In this document: piece after piece, positions 13,288 to 25,903 of the stretch
How positions within the stretch are numbered: position 1 is the stretch's first letter
Layout: the number at the start of each line of letters is the position of its first letter
Origin: Todiramphus chloris collaris
Lineage: Eukaryota; Chordata; Aves; Coraciiformes; Alcedinidae
DNA: 64,000 nt
Direction of reading: 5' to 3'
Assembly (NCBI GenBank): GCA_025345505.1
Contig: JANVCC010000030.1
Span: 7,182,254-7,246,253 of the forward strand
Notes under the pieces: model-generated
The model's database searches: none
What the model saw: the letters and a program-made list of their open reading frames with translations, nothing else
What the model was told of the DNA's origin: nothing
Made by a program: the position numbers and the translations under genes

Positions 13288-15201
13288 TGCAAAATGATCA
13301 AACCATTTCTGTTCCCACCATTCTGTCCTCAGGGCTAACTTTGAAGAAGGCTTTCTTTGCAGTTCCATGGTTTATAGGACCCCAGCGTAGTGAGGTAGTG
13401 ATGCAGTCAGAAGACACCATTTCTAGCAAACAGTGTGTGTCCGAAGTTTATGGCTCTTCCAGGTAGGTGTGAGTTAACATTCTTTGCTTAGAACATGAGT
13501 TTGAGCCGAAAATACTGGACTTTTTTTTATTATTGTTGGAAGCGTGTTATAGATTGTTCTTACAAAGTATCAGATATAATTAGGAAATAGTTTTGAGTAG
13601 CATTTTGGAACATGTGTATATAAACATTGATCTGTTGAGCCTTTCAAAACGAGGAAGTTGCATTTAAATTGTATATCAAAGACATGAAAAATAAAAGGAA
13701 GTAGTTGCATGTTGGCCAACCTGTTTCTTCTTAGGAGCATCCACTTTTCATTTTCCTGCAAGAAGCAAGGGCAGGGGCAAAAAGCACTAGTGCTTTCCTT
13801 CCAGTTCTTAGGCTTTGCCAACAAGGAAGGTCAGTTTTCTCAGGCTGCAACCTCTTTCACATGTGAGTTATGTTGGAAGACAGCCCTGGACAGAACCATT
13901 TGTAACAGAGCTTGTCAAGTTATAAGGCTTTTGTCCAAAGTCTATTAAAGGCAGTGTAAGTTTTCACTGAAGTCTGTGGGTTTGGTATTGGGGTCTTAAG
14001 GGGGAATTTTAATTTAAATGCATGGCTTTATTGATGTTAAAAGCTAGCAAGATGGAGCCCATGGTATTTGTATGACACTTGAATTTTTAGATCAGCTAAA
14101 AATTATTTGGCATTTAACTCAAAAAGTGGAACAAAACTATTAGTTCTGTAATTGCTTTGTTAACATTAGATGTTCAATCTAAAGCTCATTGACATTAGTA
14201 GCGCTTTATGTTAAATAATGAGTTTCTGATAGAGAGTTAGAAGTATTTAAGCATAACTAAAATGGAATTACAAGACAAAAGAAAGGCAGGAAAAAGTTTG
14301 AATCTCATGTTTTATAATGGGGGGTTGTTAAGAAAAAATCAGCATAGATAGTGAGAAGAGGAATACAGATTCAGCTAAAACAATTATGAAACTCCTTTTT
14401 ATTTGTTTTTTTTCATTGTGTTAAGAAAAATGTTCTGTAGATTCTAAATATAAGGAAGGAAAAGGATGCCGGAGGGGTAGGCTATTACTACAAGTCTTGC
14501 AAGATTGTACCAGGTTTCATGAATAATTTGTGCAACTGATTTCTTAATGTGCTGTGAATGTGAAGGCAGTGAATGGAGGTAGCACAAAATTTGTCAGTCT
14601 CCTTGTGGTCCATGGGAGTTGAAGAAGGATAAGAGCACAGTGGTCTGGAAAGTAATTCACACCTTTTGATGCTTTTGTTCCACACCTGTTCTTTTTTTCA
14701 AAGCAGATTGAGATGTAATTGCTGCAAAAATCAGTAGTTCTAAATGGCCTTACAGAATTACTTCAGTAGAAAAGCTGAGTGGCAATTCCTTGCCGTTTGC
14801 TGCCTTTTTCAGGGGAATTTTAGCAATAATGAAATAATCTTGGTTCAGATAAAAACACAGGGAAGGAACTGTTGCATGCAAGTAATACATGGATGCATAC
14901 TTGGCTTTGTTGCAACCTAGGCTGTAAGAGTATGTCAGTGAATAGTCCCTTTGCACAGCACTACTCCATTTCTGCTGTAATGTATCACTATATCATGAAC
15001 CTTTTAATACTCTGCAATAAAACCCTTTTGAAGGAGATCAAAGTAGGCACATCTTGGATTCTCTCTGTAGTTTCATTGTGAATATCTCCTGTGAAATCTC
15101 TTGAGTCACCTCAGATATTCTAGTTATTTCTTCTACTTGGCATTAGTGGTGCTAATTCACACATGCTATTCCTGTTTCTTTTCCTGTATTGCTTCTGGTA
15201 C

Positions 15202-15218
15202 TTTTTTTTTTTTTTTTT
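15202..15218. repeat. Poly(T) tract, 17 bases
   Basis: An uninterrupted T17 in AT-rich DNA. Confidence 0.9.
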
Positions 15219-16092
15219 GTCCCTTCCTCTGTGCAAATGGTCTCATATCTGTTCTAATTCCTGGTTGCAAACGTAAAATTGATAAAACCAGCAATACTGT
15301 TCAATGCATAAGCTTTTTGTTGGATGGAGGATTGAAATACGTAGCTTTAAGTTGGTCTAGGGTATTTATTTATCATGAAATATTCTGTTTTCTTTGTAAG
15401 AAGTGCTGCCTGTAATGAATTGCAGGTAGAGACAAGCTTTGAATAGCCTGAAGTATTCATAACGGCTTTACTTTTCAGTTTTACTCTGCGATTGTATTGG
15501 CTTCCCAAACAGCACTTGCTCTGGACTGTGCAATCTGAGATACAAATATCCAAATACATTCATGTTAACTTTTGTGCATCCATAGAGCTTTATCTATACC
15601 ATGTCAAGGGGCATTTGCACTGTGTTGCTTTCCTGTTCAGCATGCTCAAGAGTAAAATAAGTCGTTGCTTCAACTTTGATACGTTAGTGTGTGTACAAAG
15701 TGACTGGATGAAATAGTGCAAGTGTCATTTCCTTACACGAAGAGAGCGTGTCAGCTTTACACAGATAGCAAGTGGAGACAAAAATTGTACTTCCAGCACT
15801 GACAATCAGTACAATACTGTGCAGCTGGCACGTATTCAATTCTAGGTTCTTCTGGAAAAGCATTTGCTGTTCTTTTACACTTCTTGTGTCATCTTCTGTC
15901 ACACAAGCTTGAGATAAATGTCTTGCTGTCTAAACATGTAAAACTATCTCACTGTGCCAGTGGAGTTACTTCAGAGCTTCTCCTGCAGGGCAAGCTTTCC
16001 ATTAGCATTTCTTGAGCCCTCACTAGCCCCTGGATCTTTTTAAAATGGCATGCACCATTACAACAGCTGAAGTCCATCCAGTTCTTAGGGCC

Positions 16093-16120
16093 AGGATGCT
16101 GACTTTAGGATGCTGACTTA
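16093..16120 (+). repeat. 14-bp tandem duplication
   Basis: AGGATGCTGACTTT is followed directly by AGGATGCTGACTTA. This small local duplication has no visible function. Confidence 0.85.
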
Positions 16121-17425
16121 CTCTAAGGATCAGTACAAGCTGAATATTTTGTACTGGACATGGATGAAATTAAATAGTGCTTTCTTATTTTGAGACTTTT
16201 AAAACATTATTCTAGTTGAAACCTTATCACTGAATTGCTCATGGTATTTACATTGAGAAATAAATCTGGGTGTTGTCTATTTAAATCATGAAAATAATCT
16301 TTACATAATGTATTATGACATCTCATGATAGTATTTCAAGACCTTGCTTTAGGGCCGAGTGACCAGATAGCAGAGTAAAAGGATTTTGGAAGGATTACAC
16401 AGGCAGACAAGACTCTTAATTCATGCAGAAGAGTGAATTTCTGTCATGCCAAAGAATTATATGTAAATAGTTTGAGATATTTACATTTACTTTTAATTAG
16501 CATCACAAACTGCTCCTATGACCCATGGAATAGATTGTCAAGTGAGTGATAGGTGTACAATGCAATTCTTTTGGTAAGACCTGAGATTCCAGGTGTGCAG
16601 TAGTCTTACCAAATGGGGTGCTGGAAAGCATTTTCAATGCAGGGGTTTTTTAGTGGGAAACATTGAAATGAGTATAATGTTTTTGTATCATATGTTGACT
16701 GAGGAACCATTACTAACAAAGCTCTAGTATTTTCCAAGGGCCATCTTCACCTAAGTCCTCGCTGTATTTCTTGGAAAGCCCTTTCAAAGATCTTGAGATT
16801 ATTTTAAAATTTTAGGTTTCTAAATGAGGGATTTGTTTGCTTGGCTGTAAAAATCATTCTGCATGTGAACAGCTTCAAGATTTTCTTCAAAACTGCAAAT
16901 GCCTGAAATATATATAAAACCATGTCATCTGATTATGGTCCAGCTTTTGACATCAATATCTCAAATATTTCAACAATCATTATAGAGCTGGGAAGCAACA
17001 ATGTTCATCTCCTTACTTTTCCCATCTCTATAACTATAGAAAGCAGGAATGCGGTGTAAATACTGGAAGCGTGTAGTGTACACAAGGGAAGGACTGTGTA
17101 GGGACTTAGGATTTCATTGGCCATGCTTCTGATTTGTCACACGTGGCTTAGTGATGTTGTGTGGAGAGATCAAGAACGATTTTGAAGAACATGGTTTTTT
17201 CTCTGTGATGATAAAGGATTAAAAAGATGAAGATGTGATCAAAATAGTTTTGAAATAGTTTACATCTATTCCACAGTTTAGTAAGTAACTACTTCTTGTC
17301 GGGGTTCAGGCTGATCACCAATCCATTTTCTGGATCACATAATAGGAAGAAAAGTGTACACTCTGGAGGCTGTGCATGTTGAAGCATGAATGCCTCCGTA
17401 AAATAGATGGCAGATACCAGTACGT

Positions 17426-17444
17426 AAAAAAAAAAAAAAAAAAA
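17426..17444. repeat. Poly(A) tract, 19 bases
   Basis: An uninterrupted A19 that ends about 70 bp left of the solo LTR. Confidence 0.9.
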
Positions 17445-17513
17445 CCTGAATTTAAACCCCAAACAGTAAGTATTGTGTTTTAGTCTTGATAGTTGCATAT
17501 CATCCTATGAAAG

Positions 17514-18062
17514 TGGTGGTTTAACCTTGGCTCGACACTAAGTGCCCACCAAGCTGCTCTGTCACTAGCCCCAGTTCTCTGAGCTGGACCAGGGGGAAGA
17601 AAATAAGATGAAACCTTAAAGCAAGGCAGTAGAGTGAAAAGCAAAGCAAGGCTGTGTGTAGAAGCAGTAGAAAACAAAGATTTAATCTCTATTTCCCATC
17701 AGCAGGTGATCTCTGGCCTTTCTTCTGGGAAGAAGGGCTCCAAAAGTGTAGTGGTTGCTCTGGAGGATGTGTGGATGCACCCCTCCTCTTCCTTCTTTTT
17801 CTAGCTTGTATTGTTAAGATTATTCCATATGGTGTGGAGTATCTCTTTGGTCAGTTTGGGTCAGCTGTCCCAGTTGTCCTCTCACAAGACCACCTCTGTC
17901 CCATCCCACTGTAGCGGGATTGTTGGAAAGTTGTGCAAGCCCTGCTCAGCAGTAACCACGACGTGGGCATGTTATCAGCACCTTTCTAGCTTTCGGTGCA
18001 GAGCACAGCACTGTGAGGGCTGCTATGGGGAAAATTAACTCCACCTCGGTCAGACCAATACA
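17514..18062 (-). mobile_element. Solo LTR of an avian endogenous retrovirus with 5-bp flanking duplication
   Basis: A 549-bp unit begins TGGTGGTTTAACC and ends CAGACCAATACA, giving TG...CA ends. GAAAG flanks both sides (17509-17513 and 18063-18067), consistent with a target-site duplication. Internal landmarks match a widespread avian LTR in reverse: a GGTGTGGAGTATCTCTTTGGTCAG-like stretch followed by TTTGGGTCAGCTGTCCC at about 17828-17878, TTATCAGCACC, and GGGGAAAATTAACTCC. The 5-bp duplication favours an ERV-L-type integration. There is no internal region, so it is a recombined solo LTR. Moderate divergence suggests an old insertion. Sense strand is inferred as minus. Confidence 0.85.
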
Positions 18063-19748
18063 GAAAGTCAAACTATTTTATCCAGGGAAAAGAGGAATAG
18101 TACTAAGAGAAAGCCTGGGAAGAACCTCAAGTAACCAAAAGATTAATATAATTCAAGCTCTTTACAGAAACACAGAAGGTGAAGTTTTGTGACCTGGTCA
18201 TGAGAGCACTTAAACATAATTCTTCTCTTTTGTGTGATCCCTTTGAATGTCCCTCTGAAGTTGCTGAACTGGAATAAAGCTTTTTAGGGTACTAAATCTC
18301 TTTTTAAGAGGTGTAGAACTTGTATATATTGTAGAGGGCTAACTGTTGCTTTCAGGTAGGTTATCCTTCAGGTTTTAATTGCTTGGCCGCTGAATGTCCT
18401 AGATAATTTTCAGTTCTAAGTATGTTGTTGCGTTTATTACAATTAAAGGTCTTCTGCTAACTGTCCTGCAGGTGTTTTTACCTTTTCTATCAGTGCTTTT
18501 CAGAATAAATTTTCAGAAAGAAACACAAGCCAAGTCTTCTGTGACAATCCTTTGGACAGAGGTATTTATATAAGATAGGCTAGGAAAATTAGCATCTTGA
18601 CCATTTCTGAAAGTAATTAAAGCAAACAGAATCACATCTGATAGTAAGCAACAAGCTAGATAACATGAACTAAGAGCACATGAAAACATGCTGTGGGAAA
18701 TTGTGATCTGCCTCTACACAATGGTTTGCAGTTCTTGTCCTTGTACCTTTCTCAGTTGTGCTCTCCTGGGTAGGAAGCATGGATTGAACTCTGTGCACAA
18801 ACCCCTCAGTGCATGTTTTACTAGGAGATAGGGTTTTTGGTTTTTTATAAAGAACGGTTGTGTGTTTCTGTCCACACTTCTGTTAGCTCTAACTTTCCAA
18901 CTATTACTGTCTTGTTTACCCAGTCTTACTCTGTCCAATTACCGGGATCCTACTGCTCCAGTATCACTCAGTCCCTCTAGGGCTGTGGTGAGTGCCTTGG
19001 TAGGGTTGCATGATCCTTTTTTGTGTTAGCAGTGGAAGAAACTGCCAGTACATACCACCCAGCCTCAATGTAGTGTTCCTGTTGATGAAACCTCTGTGAG
19101 ACAGCAATAACTGACAGAAAAGCTTTATCTTGCCTTGCACAAGAACCTTTAAACCTTCCTTTTAAATAAAGCTTATCTCCTAATTGGCTTGACCCCTATT
19201 CACCTGTTCATTAAAGCTGTTGATCACTTTGCCTGGTCTGATTGCTAAAAGGTAATGGTAACTCTCACCTGCAAGAGAGAATAAGGTTCTGGGTTTTTTT
19301 ATTCCTGGGCACTGTGCTGTTACATTTATAGTGAAACCCCTACAATACCATTAATGGAGATTTTTTTTTAATCCTCATAAATCAAACAGTGCTCTTATTT
19401 GATATTTAAGGGTAAGTCAAGGATATTAAAGCATCAGTGAAGATGGTAATAAAAAAAGAAAACCAGCTCTGCTTGATAATGACTTGTAGAAAGGATTGAT
19501 AATTATCCTGGCATTATAATAGCTTGATTTCTGTGGGTTTTGCATCTTTTAACTTTATATTACTTTCACATCTATGATTTGTAAGGTACTATTTTTAGGT
19601 TAATTTTTTTACAAGATTTCCAAGTCTCATACTTGATGACAAGTCTCTACAAGTCTAAATGGGGTTGCAGGTCCCAAGGGGAGACTTGTTAGAAAGGAAT
19701 TTGTGGTACTACCTTAACTAGAATATTCACCTCATCTGCATCTTGCAG
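18063..19748. other. Noncoding DNA right of the solo LTR
   Basis: Nothing is recognised apart from the GAAAG target duplication at 18063-18067. Confidence 0.6.
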
Positions 19749-20269
19749 AAAGCTTTGGAGTCTGTCATGCACAAGCCTCACTCTTACCAATTAATGAGAA
19801 TGATGTGTGAATTAACCCCTGGATGTTCAATCTTCTCAAAAGATGACACAATTTATATTGCTTATGGCAGATCAAAGACAGTAAAGCTGCAAGAGCAAAC
19901 CTTGGATGCATTCAAAGGTCAGCGTCTTGCAACACTGGCTTGTGACAGTTGGATAAAACCAAGGAACGTGTGTATGTGTGTGAGGGTATCTAGACTCACA
20001 CACTGGCATCAAAATGAAAAATGGGAGAAGTGGCCTGGAAACAAAACCCAAATTGTTTTTGTTTTCCGTTGTCCTGTAGAAGTCCAGCTCTGTAGAGGAA
20101 GTACATACTTACTTAATGCAGGGATAAATAGTGTTGTTCACCTAATCTTGCCCAAGTCAGAATTGGAGACTAACACAGCTAGAGGTTTATTTGTGTGTAA
20201 TCAGAGAAGACACAGCCAGAATTATTGGAGTTTTGACAAGTCTGGAGGAAATCAGTACATAATCAGATG
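19749..20269 (+). other. Candidate exon: open 521-base stretch between splice-site matches
   Basis: A pyrimidine-rich tract ending TGCATCTTGCAG precedes this stretch, and ATG|GTAAGA follows it; both are good acceptor and donor matches. One frame is open throughout (173 codons plus two bases), long for such AT-rich DNA. The translation (KALESVMHKPHSYQL..., ending NQYIIRW) contains no domain I recognise and has no clear bias of real protein, so a noncoding RNA exon or chance is at least as likely. I give it as a candidate, not a gene. Confidence 0.25.
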
Positions 20270-21249
20270 GTAAGACAGATTAATTTGAACAGCTGTATAA
20301 AACTGTGTTCATCTTGTTGGAACTTTGGTAAAGGTAGAAGCTCTTAAGGCCCCAGCTGCTGTTCTTTAGTACTTAGAGCTTGTCAGCCACTCAGAAATGT
20401 GTTTGGCCTCCTCCTCAGAGTTGGTCCCAATTCTTTACTGTGTATTACATCCAAAAGGAAGGCTTGGTCTCCAGACAGATTAATGACGCACATGAGGAGT
20501 CAGTTTTAGCAGTCAATTATGCTGGGAACATGCTGTGAGAGGTGATACAGAATCACACAGTAGGGCTGGGCCTACAGAGTACTATAGAAAAGATTATTTC
20601 TTCACATTTTTCGTTCAATAGCAAATAAAAATATTTGTTTGTGGTTCCAAGTCCAGCTGTCCCAGCAGTAAGAGCTCATGCTGAAGGCAGACCTACCATG
20701 CTCTTTAATACATGGCATGAACTCACAATGCTCTGTAAGAAAGTATAATTACTAACTGAACAGCACCAGTGTTCCAGATATTGTTGTCCTGTGCTTTCTT
20801 TATGGTATCTTTACGTTATATCAACTGCTTCCAAAGCTGATGTAAGAAAGGTAAATTTCCCACGAACATTATTCAGGAATTTAGAGACAAGTGGTCATGC
20901 AAAAGATGCATTGTAGTCCTTCCATACTTGTGTCTTCATTTTTGTGCTTTGGGCATGAGAGGATTTTTCTCCAAAGATGTCCTCAACGCTGAAGCAGCTG
21001 AAAGGCTGGACAAGTGACTCTTTCTGGCTTTGTAGCTAGAAGCATGTGGGCATGAGCCCCTTCTGTGTCAAGACTTGGATGACAAGTACAGAGAGTGTCC
21101 CATGTGCTTCCTTCAACAATGGAAGTGGTTCAGAGAGAGGAACTCATCAGCTGCTGAGCAATTAAAGTGAGGAAGAAGTCGTCTGACTTTTTTACTAGAG
21201 CAGGGCAATGAACTGTTTCCCCAAGAAAAAAAGCCAGGCCTAGCAGTGG
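20270..21249. other. Noncoding DNA between the candidate exon and the CpG block
   Basis: Nothing firm is seen. CAGAATCACACAGTAGGGCTGG near 20550 faintly recalls a reversed CR1 end but is too short to call. Confidence 0.55.
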
Positions 21250-21900
21250 GTGGGTGAGCCGAAGCAGGGGAGTGGGGACTTGCCCGAGGGCTGGGGAGCG
21301 CAGTGAGGCAGCGGCTGCAGCTCTGCCCGCGCTGGGCCCGCTCCCCGGAGTGCGGGGGGAGCCCTTACTCGAGGGGGGGCCAGCTGCTTTCTCTCCCGTT
21401 CCCTGGACACATCTGGCACGTTCCAGGACTTTTCGCTTGCTGAAGGAGCTAGTCCTGGTCGGTCCTACAGTTCCTCTCTTGCCTGATAAAAAAATGCAGG
21501 AAGAAGAAGAGCGCTGCGGCCCCCACAGAGGTGTGTGCTGGTGTGTTTACAGGCTGTTCACTCAAGGGGGGTTTTACTCGGGTCTTTTTAAGATATTTTC
21601 CCCTATTAGTTTTAAATTCGACACGTATTTAGACGTTCTCAGCTCAGTCTCGAGAGCCGATGTGGACGTGCCCGAGCGTTTCTGCGGCGTCAGCAGCGTT
21701 TGCGCGGTCCCGGAGCGCGGGTGCCGGCAGCGCGCTCTGCTGCCACCTCTTGGCGCGCCGGCCCGGAGCGCGCCTCTCGCCGCCCGCCTTTCCCCATGGC
21801 CTTGGGCCTTCCAGTCGCTTTAACAAGTCCCGAGCATCTTGGGAGAGAAGGGCAGAAAGGGTACCGAGTGAATGTTACCCCCACCGTGAGGGGAGAACTG
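21250..21900. promoter_or_regulatory. Isolated CpG-rich block, candidate orphan CpG island
   Basis: This ~650-bp block stands out from AT-rich surroundings about 36 kb upstream of HS6ST1. CpG is dense at 21290-21420 and especially 21650-21830. A + strand frame is open from 21254 to 21823; from its first ATG (21494) it would give 109 residues, starting MQEEEERCGPHRG. The product is Arg/Ala/Pro-rich at its C-terminus, resembles nothing I know, and is probably a by-product of GC content. A distal promoter, a lncRNA promoter or an enhancer are all possible. There is no TATA box. Confidence 0.6.
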
Positions 21901-23917
21901 AAGCTGTTGGAATGTGACTGAACTAGAAAGGGAAGGCTATTTTCCAGCATCTTCTGCGGTTACTCTGCTCCAGTGCTGCTGGAAGTGAAAATTCTACTGT
22001 TCCTTGTGGCTGTAGCCGCATGTAACAGGACAAGGAGATCGTGTAGTCAAGAGATTGGGTAGAAGCTGCTGAATCTTTACAGCCTAGAGTCAGACCACCT
22101 CGTTGGTGTCCCAGGCTAACAGAGAAATGCTGGTGGCAAGTCCTAGCCAGAGTGCAGGCAGGACCGCTGTATTGGCACGTGTGTCACTACCCGTGCATGC
22201 ACTGGACCATGTCAGGAAACGAACCAAGGACTTTTCCAAGGATATTGCAAGAATATAGCAGGATTTTGTAAATATGCAATACAAATATTTTGTTACCGAA
22301 TTTACTCAGATTACCTTGCAAAATCCAAAGTGTAACTCTGAATGGTGTTTATTTACATGCAGATACTGAATAGCCGCAGAGGCTTGCAGCATTACTGTAC
22401 GTAGTGAAGGAGAGTATTAGGTCTCCTGTGTTACTGGGAAGGAAGCCATAATCACTTAACTCCCATTCCCTTGCAGTAGAGTCCCTAGAGATTTGAGTCC
22501 TCTGTACTGTGAATAATGGCTAAATGGCTGTGTTCAGAGAAGGTTTTTGTGTTCTGAGTTCAGGAGAAGTCTTTACCATCCAACTACTCTGCATAGCAGG
22601 TGTAGGCAGCTAAAGAGAAGTGGAAAACAGAAAAGTAACAGCAAAAGACTGCTGTGAGACGGAGGTTAATAGCAAGGAATGAGGAATGTCAACAGCTTTA
22701 GAACCGTTAAGTAAAATGAGTGTGGGCATCCAGCAGCAGTGGAACAAGAAGCAGATGTGGACAGAGACTAGATGGGAGAAAAGATTGCACAGAGTTTACC
22801 TGAAAGGATAATCTTGCCCTTGATTCCTTCTCCTTCTACTGAGGGTAAGTGAAAGATTAGGATGACTTTCAGTCTGTTAGTTAAAAGAAGCTGCAGTTCT
22901 TGTTTCCTAGATGAGGCTTATCTTTAAAACAGGAATTAGTTGTCTAAAATGGAGCAAGTAGGGGTATCAGAAAGAACCTATAACAGCAATATTTTTCCTT
23001 TGATCATGATATACAGGATATTTTATCAGTATAGGCAACTATTAGTCAGCTGTCTTTGGATATTTGGGAGTCCTACCCTAGTATAGCCTAGCTGAGAGTG
23101 AGTTCATGTACCTATACAAAGCATACTTGTGCATTTTGCTGCTCTCAAACACATATTTTGCTTCTTGGGTGCAGTTATGATGTGACACTTGTCTCTGAAA
23201 GGATTCTGGACTTAAGCATGATTTGGTAAGCATAACTAAATGTTCTTGGAAAATTTAGTTGTGTTCTGTGACATGATAGTTTTAAATCTCAATTGTACCA
23301 AAAAAACAAAGTTTGTCTCTTAGTGCGAAACTGGGGACATAGGAGCTGAAATAACTGCAGTGTAATGCAGGAATACAGAAATAGTCAAGGAAGTGGCAAA
23401 TGGACTTTTGGGATATAGAACATGTTTCGGTGATATTCCTCTGCTAAGGGAGGAGAACTGAGAAGATGAAATAGCAGAAGTACTCCCCAGTATGTTGGTT
23501 CTCAGCATGCTTTTGTCGATTCTACGTCTCTAACCTTAGGCACAGATTAGTTCAGCAGTACAGTCTTTGTCCAGTGCAGGAGACAGCATTGACACTGTTC
23601 TTGGCAGATCTCTAGCATGAAAGCTGCTAATAGATGGCATGTCTGGACCTTGCTGAGGATATTTGCATCCTAAATTCATCAGTGAACAAAATGGTAACTC
23701 AGTCCAAATGAGTAGATAAAGGTAATGACTGAGAGACCCTGTGGAAGATGATATACTCTGTAGTGGCTAGTGTGTGTTAGCAATTTGGAGCCTATCAAAC
23801 CTAGTGATATGGTTCTGCGTTTCTGGTGTAAAGGTCTGAGCTTTTGGAAGCTCAGTTATCAGTGTCCTGAGGATGGGTTTTTTATGGTGTAAAATCATAG
23901 AAGAGCGTCAGATCTAT
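21901..23917. other. Noncoding DNA
   Basis: No gene, RNA or repeat family is recognised. Confidence 0.6.
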
Positions 23918-24275
23918 TCTGGTGAAGGATCTAGAGAACAAGTCCTGTAAGAAGCTGATGAGAGAAATGGGATTGTTTAGTCAGGAGATAGGGAGGCTCA
24001 GGGGAGAAAGCACTGAAGGAGGTTGTAGTGAGGTGGATGGCAGTATCTTCCCTTAAGTAACAATTGATAGGATGAAAGGAGATAGCCTCAAGTTGCCCCA
24101 GGGGAGGCTTAGAGTGGATATTGGGAAAAATGTCTTCAGAAAAGGGTTGTTCTGCCATGGAACATACTGCTCAGAGAAGTGATTGAGTCATCATCTCTGG
24201 AGGGATTAGAAAAAAATTTGTAGACCTCGTGGTTAGGGGCATGGTTTACTGGTGGATTTGGCAGTGTTAGGTTTA
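23918..24275 (+). mobile_element. CR1 LINE 3' region, a second, older CR1 subtype
   Basis: The sequence follows the CR1-F/Y-like 3' region: GAGAACAAGTCCTGTAAGAAG, GGGATTGTTTAGTCAGGAGATAGGGAGGCTCAGGGGAGA, GAAGGAGGTTGTAGTGAGGT, GTGATAGGA-like, CTCAAGTTGCCCCAGGGGAGG, and GGGCATGGTTTACTGGTGGA. A short piece (ATTGCTCTCTACAACTACC in relatives) is missing, and so is the final hairpin tail. It is more diverged than the copies at 30.6, 34.3 and 37.7 kb, so probably older. Confidence 0.85.
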
Positions 24276-25877
24276 CACTTAAACTCAAATATATTCAAGC
24301 CATTTCCAACATAAATTATTCTACTCAACAGCAATTGAGCAGTTTAAAGCAAGTGAAGCTACTCTGAAATTTTCAGAATAAAATAGGACAGAGAATGTTT
24401 TATCTGGTAGAGGCTCAGCTAACCTTAATGGTGCAAAGAATACCAAGGAATACCCTGGTTGTATTTTGAGATGAGTTTCAGGTTCCCGAAAATCAGCATG
24501 TTTTCACAAGGCAAGACAAGTCAGTAGCATGAGAAATTAATAGGATTAATATTTACTCTATTTTTATCTTCCTGTATCTGATTGCGGAGGGCAGAGTTGG
24601 GCTTTTTGAGGGCACATGGTATTCTAATTTTGAATCTGAAGTTCAAGCAAATTTTGTCCAGCTTGTAATGAAGTTTAAAACTAAGGTCTGTAAGCAAATG
24701 ACCTTAGTCATAGTAGTGCTATTAGAAACTGTTGTACCAGAAAATCTTCAAAAAATGTTGTCATATTTTCTTGGTCAGTAAATCTTAGAGTGCTAACTGG
24801 ATGATATTCCTACTAGATTTTAACTGCAGTTGGTATGTGCTTTTGGATCATTCCCATTGGGAGGTTTTAATCATGAAGATAGGCTAGACAATCTAGTTTA
24901 TTCAGGCGCTGAATTGGGTAGTTGGTGGATTACGAGTCCTCTGTAGGAGGAGATCTCATCCACAGGACCTGCCACACCAGTGTGATGCACAGTTGTAGAG
25001 AACCTTAAATTAAGATGTGATTACTTTGATAAGGTTTCCTGATGATGATAAAGTTTGATGCTCAAGTCCTTCTACTATGTTCATTCTCTTCCGAAATTCT
25101 TCCTCAATCTTTAGAATATTGACTTGGAATTTAAAGGGATTTTTTGTAGCAAAAACATAGTCTGTAGAGTAGAAATGTAGTAATCTTTCTCATGCTATAG
25201 TTTTCTCTTATTTTTTTTTATTCGCCCTCTCCCCGTTTATGTTCTTGTTGGCACAGAAAATTCCTCCAGTGACTTAACTAAAGGATGCTATCTCAGTAGG
25301 GCAACCAAACAGCCCTGCCACAGCACCCCTAACGGGCATACTCTAAGTCAGGCAGCCTTTCAAGCTCCAGGCAGATGTTTTCAAAATCAAGTGGAAATTT
25401 GTTTCCAAAGAAGAGGCGCAATGTTAGTGGAAATGTAGTAGTAGATACAACTTAATATCTCGGACCTTCAGCTCAGCTGAGAGTCAGTAATGGACTTACA
25501 AATGGAAATTAGATTCATGATGATTTATTGATTGAAGTAGTAGTTAGATAAAGGAAAGACTGGCAAGAGCCTCAGGAAATTCTCTGATGTCAAGTATAAA
25601 ATGGGTTCAGTTAGAAGCGTGTTTTCATTGCCTTGCAAAAGACCCACTACCAACTCCTTCAGCCTTTCCTTGCTGGGAGCAAGTATAAAGTTTTACCAGG
25701 AGAAGCTGTGCCACCTTATTTCATTAAAGTTGTTTTTTCCTTCAGTTTTCATCCCTTACTTCATGTGCTCACTCTCAGCATGAGTTCACTTCACGCTGGG
25801 CACAAACCCTCAGTCAGCGTATTTTCAGTTTACCAGGAAGTGTTGCACAGGTTATTAAGGGAAGTTGCCACCTTGCT

Positions 25878-25903
25878 AAAAAAAAATTATTTTTTTTTTT
25901 TTT
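25878..25903. repeat. A-run / T-run
   Basis: A9, then TTA, then a long T run (to ~25903). The two runs form a small A/T hairpin-capable tract. Confidence 0.8.

Larger units (their letters stand above)
9951..17513. other. AT-rich noncoding DNA
   Basis: Apart from the small repeats and palindromes listed separately, nothing is recognised here. There is no frame with domain-like content. Confidence 0.6.

Noticed and set aside
8821-20886. 16-base exact repeat ATTCAGGAATTTAGAG at 8821 and 20871
   Set aside because: About one such match is expected by chance in 64 kb, and the flanks do not match.
21738-21758. CTCF-like CTGCCACCTCTTGGCGCG
   Set aside because: The core differs from the CTCF consensus at three central positions (TCT for AGG), too weak to call.
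21254-21823. 189-residue frame over the orphan CpG block as a protein gene
   Set aside because: It begins at a non-ATG codon, shows no known domain, and its openness fits CpG-rich composition. It is kept only as part of the regulatory candidate.
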